From the NCBI RefSeq assembly GCF_020536995.1, contig NC_068365.1, positions 34,247,067 through 34,311,066 of the forward strand: 64,000 bases of DNA. The letters run 5' to 3'. Both the position numbers and the translations under genes were made by a program. The stretch is from Dreissena polymorpha (taxonomy: Eukaryota > Mollusca > Bivalvia > Myida > Dreissenidae). A model generated the notes under the pieces. It was not told the origin of the DNA, ran no database searches, and saw nothing but the letters and a program-made list of their open reading frames with translations. Within the stretch, counting starts at the first letter, position 1. Every line of letters begins with the position of its first letter. Of this stretch, positions 1 to 11,269 are shown piece by piece.

Positions 1-676
1 CGCAAATGCATTAAAACCATTTTCCCAGTGCCAGTCTCATATTATCATTATATAGTACTTCCTAAAAACAGTAACTGAACAGAGACGATGTATGATATAT
101 TTTTAACACATGTGCACTAGTATAAGCTATGCTTTTAAAATGAATATTAACTTTGATCTTCTAAAATTGCGACCAACGTGTCAAGAGCGTCAAGAATTTC
201 GTTTCAAAATGAACTCAAATATTTATTAACGTAGATTTAAAAAAAGCCTTAAAGTCACCGTGTACAAAACGTTTTTATACATAACATAATAATAGACATG
301 GTTTCTAGCGAAATTCCTACCGACAAAAAATGGAAACAAATCTTTGTACTCAATCGAACGATTGAGATCGTCCCAAGTGTACAGGTTCAGTCAGACTGGG
401 TTTATTCTATACAATTCAAGTACTTATGAATATGTACGTAATTAATCTATACAATTTAAATACTTTGCAATACATAAACGCCATTCATAGGAACTGATGC
501 CATTTTAGCATGTATATGCTTAAGATTGGTAGAAAGCGGCTTTACATGGTCATACTGACGCCGCTTATGGCAAATACTTGTAAAACGAAAGAAATTCGTA
601 ATATGAAAAACACAACACGAACACTCGCAAAACTCAATAAGTAACAGTTTCTTTAAAAACTGTCTGAAGCGGGCCC
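1..676. other. 3' flank of the EF-hand gene
   Basis: AT-rich sequence without a recognisable gene. It probably holds the 3' UTR of the minus-strand EF-hand gene, with AATAAA hexamers on the minus strand at 406-401 and 227-222. Confidence 0.4.
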
Positions 677-3600
677 TTAACCAACTAAAAACGATAAATT
701 TTTAAACCCACTATTGGCGTCAGCGAAGTCAAACGGCTCCCTAAGTTCCTGTGGGTCTGCAAGGTTCACACTACGCATGACGGCGTACATGAACTCCTCG
801 AACACTACCAGCTTGTCGCCGTTGATGTCGTAGTCGTTGACGTCATCAGAAAATGCTAGCGTCACAGTTTCCACGTCAACCTGAATAAATAAGAAAACAT
901 ACGAGCCTCGATTTGGGAAAACTGTGTTTATTTCATGTACGTTAAGTGTCCTATAACATAAGCATGTGCAGTTCGCACAGACTATTCAGGGACGACACCT
1001 TCATTTATTATTTTCGCATATTTCGCTTCTTCATAGAAAAAAACAACAGTTAAGTTGAAAAGTGTCGTCCATAATAAGCCTGTGTGGACGTCTTACGCAC
1101 GTGCATCAAGCCCCATTTTCACAGACCGCCGATAATATAAAGTTCATTTTGTCATATCTAAGGAATATTTTCAGTGAGACCTGTTTATCTACAAGTAAAC
1201 AATCACGTTGATCCCTTTTGTGTAAGTAGCTTAAACAGAAGTTTGTAAACGTATATATTCGAACGAAATAATGTTTTTTTCGACAATGAACATCGAGTTT
1301 GCGTTATATACTTTTAATACTATACTATAAATTGAATTTAATCTAAAACGAAAAGTTAAGAAAACAAAACATGATTACATCAATTACACTACAAACCTTA
1401 TAATATAGTTTCTTCACTAGAAATAAAAATTGGCATTTTATAAAAGTATAGGCAATGTCACAATTAGAATATTGATATGCGCGTACCAAACGTGTACAAA
1501 ATATATTAGTTATTTAAAGACTTCCTCGACGGGTTAAATAGCATGGAGTTTAATGTAATGCGTCCTATACGTCTTATACTATTATAAGAGAATGTTAAAT
1601 CAAACAGATAATTCTTCGAAAATGCAACACTAAATTGATGATCCACATACGCTGCGTTTGCACTTTGACTTCTTCACATGGCAGGCGTTGGTACCGGCGA
1701 CTACACCAGCAGCGATGATTGCGTCATTGAAGTCCTTGGAGCCGGTGTCGAGGAACTTGCCGAGCAGCTTGATGGCTTTCGGGCAGACGATACCGTACAC
1801 GCCCTAGGGAGAATATGATAACTATGAATTGAGCCTAGTTACAGACAATACCGTACACGCCCTAGGGAGAATATGATAACAATGAATTGAGTCTAGTTAC
1901 AGAAAATACCGTACACTCCCAAGGGAGAATATGATAACAATACATTGAGCCTAGTTAAAGACAGTACCGTACACTCCCTAGGGAGAATATGATAACAATA
2001 CATTGAGCCTAGTTACAAACAATACCGTACACGCCCTAGGGAGAAAATGATAACTATGAATTGAGCCTAATTACAGAAAATACCGTAGACGCCCTAGGGA
2101 GAAAATGATAAATATGAATTGAGCCTAGTTACATACAATACCGTAACGCCCTATGAAGAAAATGATTACTATGAATTGAGCCTAGTTACTGACAATACCG
2201 TACACGCCCTAGGGAAAATACAATTACATTTAATTGAGCCTAGTTACAGACAAACCGTACAAGCCCTAGGGAGATATGATAACTATGAATTGAGCCTAGT
2301 AACAGACAATACCGTACACGCCCTAGGGTGAATATGATAACTATGAATTGAGCCTAGTTACAGACAATACCGTACACGCCCTAGGGAGGATATGGTAACA
2401 ATTAATTGAGCCTAGTTACAGACAATACCGTACACGCCCTAGGGAGAAAATGATAACTATGAATTGAGCCTAGTTACAGACAAATACCGCTCACGCCCTA
2501 CGGTGAATATGATAACTATGAATTGAGCCTAGTTACAGAAATACCTACACACCCTAACGAGAAAATGATAACTATGAATTGAGCCTAGTTACTGACATAC
2601 CGTACACACCCTAGGGCGAATATGATAACTATGAATTGAGCCTAGTTACAGACAATACCGTACACGCCCTAGGGTGAATATGATAACTATGAATTGAACC
2701 TAGTTACAGACAATACAGTACACGCCCTAGGGTGAATATGCTAACAATGAATTAAGCCTAGTAACAGACAATACCGTACAAGCCCTCGGGAGAAAATGAT
2801 AACTATGAATTGAGCCTAGTTACAGACAATACCGTACACGCCCTAGGGAGGATATGATAACAATTAATTGAGCCTAGTAACAGACAATACCGTACACGCC
2901 TTAGGGAGAAAACGATAACTATGAATTGGGCCTAGTAACAGACAATACTGCTCACGCCCTAGAGTGAATATGATAACTATGAATTGAGCTTAGTTACAGA
3001 AATACCTACAAACCCTAAGGAGAAAATGATAACTATGAATTGAGCCTAGTTGCACACAATACCGTACATGCCCTAGGGCGAATATGATAACTATGAATTG
3101 AGCCTAGTTACAGACAATACCGTACACGCCCTATGGTATATATGATAACTATGAATTGAACCTAGTTACAGAATATACCGTACACGCCCTAGGGTGAATA
3201 TGCTAACAATGAATTAAGCCTAGTAACAGACAATACCGTACACGCCCTAGGGAGAAAATGATTACTATGAATTGAGCCTAAATACAGACAATACCGTACA
3301 CGCCCTAGGGAGAAAATGATAACAATTAATTGAACCTAGTTACAGAAACACCGTACACGCCCTAGGGAGAAAATGATAACTATGAATTGGGCCTAGTTAC
3401 AGAAATACCGTACACGCCCTAGGGTGAATATGATAACTATGAATTGAGCCTTGTTACAGCCAATACCGTAAACGCACTAGGGAGAAAATGATAACTCTGA
3501 ATTGAGCCTAGTTACAGACAATACGCTCACGCCCTAGGGTGAATATGATAACTATGAATTGAGCCTAATTACAGACAATACCGTACACGCCTTAAGGAGA

Positions 3601-6600
3601 AAATAATAACTATGAATTGAGCGTAGTCACAGACAATACCGTACATGCCCTAGGGTGAATATGATAACTATGAATTGAGCCTAGTTACAGACAATACCGT
3701 ACACGTCTTATGGTGAATATGAACACTATGAATTAAGCCTTGTTACAGACAATACCATACACGCCCTAGGGTGAATTTGATAATTATGAATTGAGCCTAG
3801 TTACAGATAATACCGTACACGCCCTAGTTTGAATATGATAACTATGAATTGAGCCTAGTTACAGACAATACCGTTCACGCCCTAGGATGAATATGATTAC
3901 AATGAATAAAGCCTAGTTACAGACAATACCGTACACGCCCTAGGGAGAAAATGATAAATATGAATTGAGCCTAGTTACAGGAAATACCGTACACGCCCTA
4001 TGAAGAAAATGATAACAATGAATTGAGCCTAGTTACAGACAATACTGTACACGCCCTAGGGAGAAAATTATATCTATGAATTGAGCCTAGTTACAGACAA
4101 TACCGTACACGCCCTAGGGTGAATATAATAACTATGAATTGAGCCTAGTTACAGAAATACCATACACGCCCAAAGGAGAAAATGACAACTATGAATTGAG
4201 CCTAGTTACTGACATACCGTACACGCCCTAGGGTGAATATGATTACTATGAATTGCGCCTGGTTACAGAAAATACCGTACACGCCCTATGGTGAAAATGA
4301 TAACTATGAATTGAGCCTTGTTACAGAGAATATCATACACGCCCTAGGGTGAATATGATAACTATGAAATGAGCCTAGTTACAGACAGTACTGTACACGC
4401 CCTAAGGTGAATATCATAACTATGAATTGAACCTAGTTACAGATAATACCAAACACGCCCTATGGTGAATATGATAACAATGAATTAAGCCTAGTTTCAG
4501 ACAATACCGTACACGCACTATGGTGAATATGATAAAAAGAAATCGCGCCTAGTTCTGTGAATATCATAACAATGAATTAAGCCTAGTTACAGACAATACC
4601 GTACACGCCCTAGGGAGTAAATGATAACTATGAATTGAGCCTAGTTACAGACAATACCGTACACGCCCTAGGGAGAAAATGATAACAATGAATTAAGCCT
4701 AGTTACAGACAATACCGTACACGCCCTAGGAAGAAAATGATAACTATAGATTGAGCCTAGTTACAGACAAACCGTACACACCCTAGAGAGAAAAGGATAA
4801 CTATGAATTGAGCCTAGTTACAGAAATAGCGTACACGCCCTACGGTGAATATGATAACTATTAATTGAGCCTAGTTACAGACAATATCGTTCACGCCCTA
4901 GGATGAATATGATTACAATTAATTGAACCTAGTTACAGACAATACCGTACACGCCCTAGGGAGAAAATGATAACTATGAATTGAGCCTAGTTACAGACAA
5001 TACCGTACACGCCATAGGGTGAATATGATAACTATGAATTAAGCCTAGTTACAGACAATACCGTACACGCCCTAGGGAGAATATGATAATTATGAATTGA
5101 GCCTAGTTACAGACAAACCGTACACGCCCTAGGGAGAATACGATAACTATGAATTGAGTCTAGTTACAGAAATACCGTGCACGCCCTAAGGAGAAAATGA
5201 TAGCTATGAATTGAGCCCAGTCACAGACAATACCGTACACGCCCTAGGGTGAATATGATTACTATGAATTGAGCCTAGTTACAGACAATACCGTACACGC
5301 CCTATGGTGAATATGATAACTATGAATTGAGCCTAGTTACAGACAATACCGTACACATCCTATGGTGAATATGATAACTATGAATTGAGCCTAGTTACAG
5401 ACAATACCGTACACGCCCTAGGGAGAATATGATAACAATGAATAAAGCCTAGTTACAGACAATACCGTACACGCCCTATGGTGAATATGATAAAAAGAAA
5501 TCGCACCTAATTCTGGGAAAATGAGCATCGTTCATGTGCGTAAAGTTTCGTCCCACATTAGCCTGACCTCAGTCCGAACAAGTCATGCTAATCAGGGAGA
5601 ACACTTTCCGCCTTAACTGGATTCTCGTTCAGAAGAGACTTCATTTAAACGGAAAAAATCCATAAAAGCGAAAAGCGTGATGATCCTGACTCAGGCTAGT
5701 CTGGAACGACACGTAACGCACATGCGTTTAACGCCGTTTTTTAAGAACGGGGCTTAATAAAGAAATCAAACACTCAAAATACGAAACCTTTATTTAAAAA
5801 AAAAACGCGCTCATATTTAGTCAGTAAAGATTTGTACCTTTGGCTCATAATTTTCAAAAGATGTCCATCATGGCTATAGGCATATAGTTTAACAACTAAG
5901 ATATGTGGATATTTGTAAATTATTTTATTAAGTAGATGGTAACCATAGAGAAGACAAATATAAGGGATTATGATAATAAGGTAAAAGAAAGAAATTCTCT
6001 AAATATTTCGTACATAAAATGAAAATTATTAATTGAAGATCGTTAAATTTGTGTTTTTGATTACATATATTTTATAAAGAATTGACAGCACTGAAAATAA
6101 ATTAAAAGGTATGGTATTTATTGTCATAGAAAATGAAATCTGTAGGAGATTGATTATGTAGTGGATATTGAGGAGATTGGAAAACAAGAGATGTTATTCT
6201 GCTGTTGTGATTTGGTGACTTCAAACGGCATATAATTCAGTACCACAAATTGGAACTTAAGGTTAGTTATATTGTCCCAAACTGCATGTAAATATGACAA
6301 AACAGAGGTCGTACAGTCCACTCTCGTTATCTCGACATCGGATATCTCGATATTCTCGATATGTCGAAGTAAGTTCATTGTCCCAACTTTTATTCTTCTT
6401 TATCTATATAAATAAACATCGCATATCTCGATTTTCGTTATTTCGAATAATTCGATATCTCGATATAAAATTTTGTCCCGAGTCCCGCTTTTACAGGTAT
6501 TTACTGTGGTTTGTCTCGAAGTGCGAATAACCGTTCCAGTGTCGGCAAAAGGTGAGAACAAATTTCTTTGATTCTTCACCGCCCCGCTTCGCCCGGCTGC

Positions 6601-7718
6601 TCACGATACTGTGCGGTAGGAAATTGATCCGTTAATTGCATCAATGATCGCACGTGTGTAGTGTCGTTAGCCCTTAACACTTGAGTAAGGCCTGTCACTT
6701 TAACTGTCACTTAAACATCAGTTAACTGCAAATTATACACAGCCTGTATGTAGATCTGGGGATGTTGAGTAATAAAGATAATAAAGACAAGACTCAAAAT
6801 GGCTTTTAATTTTTATTTGATCCTGTACTAATAATCGATTGAACTTAGCATTTCGAACTACAAAATGTGCATGTACAGTTCAGTATTCCGGAACGTGATT
6901 TACGCATGTTCAGATGGAAAACCCTCGTCTTGATTGGACGTCAATTGCATCATAACTTTAAATAGCAACATTACCGGATGTTTACTCGACAGTTTAGAAA
7001 AATTATAACCGCATGTGTTCATGCAACTCTGTAATACTTAAAAACGTCATTTTAAGCATTTAAATAGCAAAATTAATCGTACCTCGTAAAAACGCGCATA
7101 TATCAGGTAGAGAGTATTATGCCACATGGTGACGGCTTTAGTTAGACCACTTAGCAGGTATTTAGGTGTTCAAAAACAAGGTAAATTTTCGTTTCATTTT
7201 TTCTTTGAAAACGCCTTATCGGATATCTCGAACTCTCGTTATCTCGATATTTTTTCTTGTTCCCGCCGACTTCGAGATAACGAGAGTGGACTGTATATAC
7301 GTGCTGCTACATGTAAATAATAATACAGGGGATATAAGTGTTAATATTGATGGTACAGTCATTGGAACGTATTGTACGTGAATTCTATATTTTAGGAAGA
7401 TTCTTTTGGGAAGATAATTATGAAATAGATAGTGGTACCTAACGGTTGCGTAATGTTTAATAGAGATTGGTACTTATGCGTAGATTTTTATATAAGAAGA
7501 GATTGGAAACTAAGAGAAGCTAACTCTGTAATGATTGCTTGTACCTCGCAGACTTTGGATTCCACGTAGTTAATAACCTTCTGTCCGGCGTTCTTGATTT
7601 CAGTTCCCACCTTTTCGAGGCCGCTCTTTATCTTCCTACCAATGTCACCCAGCCAAGAACATTCCATGGGGCTTAATAGGCTACACACCGCTAACAACGT
7701 CAGGGCTTTTGTGAACAT
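677..7718 (-). CDS. Secreted EF-hand protein with cationic amphipathic helix, three exons
   Basis: Exons are 7718-7545, 1803-1651 and 880-677. All junctions are phase 0 with good sites: donor GAG|GTACAAG, acceptor CTCCCTAG|GGC, donor AGC|GTATGTG, acceptor TTTATTCAG|GTT. The spliced product is 176 aa. Residues 1-20 are a signal peptide (MFTKALTLLAVCSLLSP...). Residues 21-50 form a Lys-rich amphipathic helix (WLGDIGRKIKSGLEKVG) that recalls helical antimicrobial peptides. Cysteines follow at 57, 65, 99 and 106. One EF-hand loop lies at 127-138 (DINGDKLVVFEE: Asp1, Asn3, Asp5, Glu12), with the usual Gly6 replaced by Lys. A degenerate second loop (DANSGF) lies near the C-terminus. A secreted calcium-binding or defence role is inference; I do not recognise a named family. 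Possible AATAAA signals on the minus strand lie at 406-401 and 227-222. No single frame shows the gene because the exons are short. Confidence 0.75.
961..1126. repeat. Foldback repeat, degenerate copy
   Basis: Lies in intron 2 of the EF-hand gene. It carries CAGGGACGACACCTTC and, about 90 bp on, GTGTCGTCCATAATAAGCCT, then GCATCAAGCCCCATTTTCAC. These are the two arms and tail of the palindromic family found throughout the window. Confidence 0.6.
1804..5505. repeat. 58-bp minisatellite, about 64 units, built from the intron 1 / exon 2 junction
   Basis: Tandem array whose unit on the plus strand reads GAATATGATAACTATGAATT, GAGCCTAGTTACAGACAATA, CCGTACACGCCCTAGGGT. Units are roughly 80-100% alike, with some 1-6 bp indels and a few degenerate ones near 4540. 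On the transcribed minus strand each unit reads as a branch-point-like CTGTAAC, about 35 nt, TTCTCCCTAG, then GGCGTGTACGGTATTGTCTG. That is the exon 2 acceptor and its first 21 coding bases (2 differences from the exon). The array abuts the true exon, which starts at 1803. Confidence 0.95.
5521..5757. repeat. Foldback repeat, full length
   Basis: Begins just past the minisatellite. It has GTGCGTAAAGTTTCGTCC at the left and GGAACGACACGTAACGCACA at the right, joined by two inner arms around GGATTCTCGTTCAGAAGAGA. A non-autonomous palindromic element inside intron 1 of the EF-hand gene. Confidence 0.8.
6314..7293. mobile_element. pogo/Tc1-mariner-like MITE, 980 bp
   Basis: The left end CAGTCCACTCTCGTTATCTC is repeated inverted at the right end (GAGATAACGAGAGTGGACTG), and TA flanks both ends, as expected for this superfamily. 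Subterminal ATATCTCGA motifs occur at both ends. There is no transposase frame, so it is non-autonomous. It lies in intron 1 of the EF-hand gene. Confidence 0.8.
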
Positions 7719-8084
7719 TGTAGATACCTATCACAAATGATGATAACTTATTCGAAATTATAAATCATAATTGCGCGCACCTCAATTGGAAATGATTGTA
7801 AATCAACACACCACATTGCATTCCAACAATTTGAATTTTAAATGCATCTAATGTCATAGCCATTGATTAGCGGGAACTAAAATAATGGTAAACGTTTTAT
7901 GTTAACATTCTGTTCGTGCGATGAACTTAATATAAGTTTTGCTCTCATGATAGCATATGGTTCAATGACAATTTGTATTCATATTAGCGCCTTTTTTCGT
8001 GTTATAACATTTGTTTATGTTTTTTATTTAGCCTGTTTACCGATTTTTGAGTAAAATACATTTGAGGTAAATAAGCAGCGTACT
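7719..8084 (-). promoter_or_regulatory. Upstream region of the EF-hand gene
   Basis: Sequence upstream of the start codon at 7718. An AT-rich TATA-like stretch (TGATTTATAATTTC on the minus strand) lies about 40-55 bp upstream of the ATG. No stronger promoter signal was seen, so this is tentative. Confidence 0.25.
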
Positions 8085-8328
8085 ATAAGAACGCAGCTTA
8101 ACGCGTGTGCTGCAAGTGTTATCCCAGATAAGTCTGTTCAGTCTAACAGGCTAAACAGGGAAGACACCTTCCGCTTATATGGTACTTTTCGTTTAAACGA
8201 AGTCCTATCTTAGCGAAAATCTAGTTTAGGCGGAAAGTTTCGTCCCTGAATAGCCTGCGCGGACTGCACAGGTTAATCCCGGACGAAACTTTACGCACAT
8301 GAATTAAGACCCGTTTTAAATGAGCGCG
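8085..8328. repeat. Foldback repeat, full length
   Basis: Palindromic copy with GTGTTATCCCAGATAAGTCT at the left and GGACGAAACTTTACGCACAT at the right. The inner arms ACCTTCCGCTTATATGG and TTTAGGCGGAAAGTTTC surround a central loop. Confidence 0.8.
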
Positions 8329-9732
8329 GTACACATGAATACACCTAATTATACAAACAAATCCTGATTCGCTTTTTGGCCTTGTGTGTATCAGGCGCAA
8401 ATCAATCATTCAATGAAACGAAATTGCATCGACGCCAATGTGTTGTTTACAATTAATCTTGATTTAAATCATATTAATTATCAAAGTTGTTTTTTAATTG
8501 TTGATGTTTATATAACGCCCGTAACAATAAACGCTATCAACTTTGATTGGAATCATCAATTATGTACTACCAACAAAACAATCGTCTGACACAGTGGGGT
8601 GAGGGGGGGGGGGGAGGGGGGGGGGGCGGAAATAAAACACATAGTTCATCATTTATCCTGAAATTTTGTTAAATATTATCCTATTAAGTGCATTTATTAT
8701 AATGGTATTTGTGTTTTACTAATTAGATAAACACTGGTGCTAGCTCGAGCGTTCATGTACAATGTATAACGTAACAAGTAATAAATCCATGCATATAAAT
8801 AATCAATTAAAAATATAATTTTAAAACTTACCTTTATTCGACACCGGTTTCCAACAATTATGCATTAACAGATTCACGTGCTGTGACAATTGTCGTGAGA
8901 AAAAGCAGAACAAACAAGCACGTGGGCATTATGATCATATGAGTAAGGTACATGACTTGTCACAACGCATCAATCATTACACCTGTTGAAACAATGTCTA
9001 CAGCAATAAAACATTAACAACGAGCACGCGTTTACGCAGCTAACGCTAACGTTTAAATTAGCGTTAAATGATAAGCGTAAAGTGGCGTCACAATACTATG
9101 AGTTCGTAAGATCTATTTGTCATCATTGTTAATGTCTAACTCTATTTTGGTCTACACTCGTGAAAAATCTGCGTAGGTCAAATATATTGTTTCTATGCAT
9201 GCGATACTTAATATTCATAAGTCGTAGTGAAATATATATGCACAATGAAAATGTTAATATTTAAACTAAACGGTAAACAAATATCTTTCCGTTTAACTTG
9301 GACGAAAAAATCTGCTACAACAGTAATTTAAGATCTATATTATGATTATAATCATTTGTATATCGTACACACATTGTTCTATAAGCGCATATACGTTGTA
9401 AAGCAATCAGTTCATGACTATGTTGAAGTCGAGATTATTCAATTGAAATGAGAAACATATTTGTTGCACATCGGGACTTCTCTTTGTGTTGTTGTCTCGG
9501 GTTTTAGTGATTGCTTTCTTCGATTGTAGAAATATCAGATTTGTTAGATTTAAGTATAAGACATTTTCTGTTTGCAAAAAAATGCTTCTGATTAACTAGA
9601 GTTAAACAATAATAATATTATGCCAGGTTTTATATCCACAGGATAGTTTTCTTGCACGGGCGTCCGCTACATAATGACAAAACATGACCAGTCCGAGAAA
9701 TATCTATTCTTTTAGCTCGGTTAACGTTTTTT
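8329..9732. other. No gene seen; G-rich tract
   Basis: AT-rich intergenic DNA. A guanine-rich tract lies at 8601-8629. No coding exon or repeat family was recognised in the rest. Confidence 0.4.
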
Positions 9733-9817
9733 TTGTTGATGAAGCAAAACGAAAAAACGAAAAAAAATCGGTTCTTTATTCTCCGTAGGGCGAATTCGCC
9801 AATGGCAAAAAATGTGT

Positions 9818-10013
9818 TGGTGTGGCGTAGTGGATACGGAATGCGCCAAGCGATCAGGGAGGTTTCGGGTGCGATCTCAATCTGTGAGAGTTCGCAAAAT
9901 CTTCACCCCAGACACAAGGGACTGGTTTCACGAAGGAATATGACTCCAGTGAAAATCAATTCTCAGAGGACTTTCGAAACAATCGAGCAAATATACAGAA
10001 TATAAACTTAACT
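9818..10013 (+). mobile_element. tRNA-derived SINE, diverged copy
   Basis: The head GTGGCGTAGTGGATACGG resembles a Pol III A box, and GGTTTCGGGTGCGATCTC sits where a B box would be. The body CTGTGAGAGTTCG and the tail toward GAATATAAACTTAACTT parallel the better copy at 13723. A 90-codon open frame over it is not taken as a gene. Confidence 0.6.
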
Positions 10014-10484
10014 TAAAGACTATATGACCTGATACTAGTATTACCTGGTCATATTTATTTTGTAAAAATGATTAAGCAATACTACATTATATAACAAAAA
10101 CTTTGAAATCTCAAACGTTTATTTCATAATAATCCTTTGAAATTTCCCGCGCACGTCGATGCGCTGCAACGTCACAATTCATAACGCCCTGTTAGAGCGT
10201 ATGTAAAAATTTACAAATGTCGCGACGTTAATTCACTGTACATACGCTTCAACCGGGCGACGCTGTGTCCTTGACAATAGCGCAACCGCAGTTAATAAAT
10301 CGTCTAGCGATATACACGGTGAATGGGGTATTGATTTCATAGTAACCCGATCTTTTAACGGACTTAAATATCTAGATCTATCTACGGGCATTTAAATCGG
10401 CAGAGATCGGTGGGACGGTTGATTAGCAACCTGGTATAATACGAAACTTTTCGTTGAGCAGCCGATTTTCGTGAGTGCTATAAA
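10014..10484 (+). promoter_or_regulatory. Upstream region of the 141-aa gene
   Basis: Relatively CpG-rich for this window (many CG steps between 10145 and 10480), unlike the AT-rich DNA on either side. It is plausibly the promoter and 5' UTR of the gene at 10485. No TATA box was identified. Confidence 0.35.
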
Positions 10485-10910
10485 ATGTCTACGGAGGCAA
10501 AATCGGCTCGTTCTGAGCCGCCTGCTAAGAGTGAACCCACAGCGCTTATGCATAGCTTTGGATTTAACCCGAACCCTAAAACAATAAACTGGGAGCGACT
10601 GGAGCTACTGCGACTTCAGAAGCTGAGACTTGGGCCCGAGAGGTATTCCCGCCATTTCCAGCGTTTCGAACAACGTGCCAGCGATCCGCCGGCTCCACTC
10701 GCCGAAATGCCGGCGGGACCTCAGCGCCAAACCACTCAGTACATTATCACTCCGGGTGGGGAGATCCGGAAGTCGAACTCGATAGCGCCGTTCGCCACCG
10801 TCGGCAAGCCGACTTGCGGTTTCTTCTTCAGCCGAGTCACCGACAATAAGAAGAAGAAGATCGGAATACCACCGACGAACCTTGTAAAATGGCGATCATT
10901 CGTGCAGTAA
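10485..10910 (+). CDS. Unrecognised 141-aa protein, single exon
   Basis: An open frame that is clearly GC-richer than its surroundings, from ATG in the context AAAATGTCT to TAA at 10908-10910. The product is basic, rich in Pro, Arg and Ser, with no signal peptide or membrane segment. Residues 1-25 are Ser/Ala/Pro-rich. Residues 35-65 look helical and charged (INWERLELLRLQKLRLGPER). The C-terminal part has CGFFFSRVTDNKKKKIG. Coding-like composition, a clean start and a long AT-rich 3' region with AATAAA at 11247-11252 and 11264-11269 support a real gene. I recognise no domain. It could be one exon of a larger gene, but no splice site is needed at either end. Confidence 0.65.
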   Translation: MSTEAKSARSEPPAKSEPTALMHSFGFNPNPKTINWERLELLRLQKLRLGPERYSRHFQRFEQRASDPPAPLAEMPAGPQRQTTQYIITPGGEIRKSNSIAPFATVGKPTCGFFFSRVTDNKKKKIGIPPTNLVKWRSFVQ

Positions 10911-11269
10911 ACATTTATGTTTTATTTTGGACAATTTAACTTTTATAAGGATATTCATGAAACGTGTTGGATTTAATTATATGCACTTCTTTCCAACTTT
11001 AACCATGCAAGGTATTGACTTTATTTTCGTGCAGAATATATAAAAGGATAGAATGCTGATACCCATCAACTTACAATTTGAAAAAGGACTGGTAATTCGT
11101 GAATCATGAATACGTTTCAGTTCGTTTGGCCAGAGCAGCCGACATTATCTCGTTATTTATTGTGATGTTCTTACAATCTCCTGGTCTAGTATTGTTATCA
11201 GTATTATGAACTATTTATAGGTGCTTCATGTTTAAATAAGTGTTTTAATAAATGTACGCCCTGAATAAA

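Noticed and set aside
2119-2331. 70-codon open frame across the minisatellite (LSLVTDNTVHALG repeats)
   Set aside because: The unit is 58 bp, not a multiple of three, and open runs arise by chance in a few units only. The array is intronic on the other strand.
9733-10005. 90-codon open frame
   Set aside because: It lies over a tRNA-derived SINE and has no recognisable protein features.
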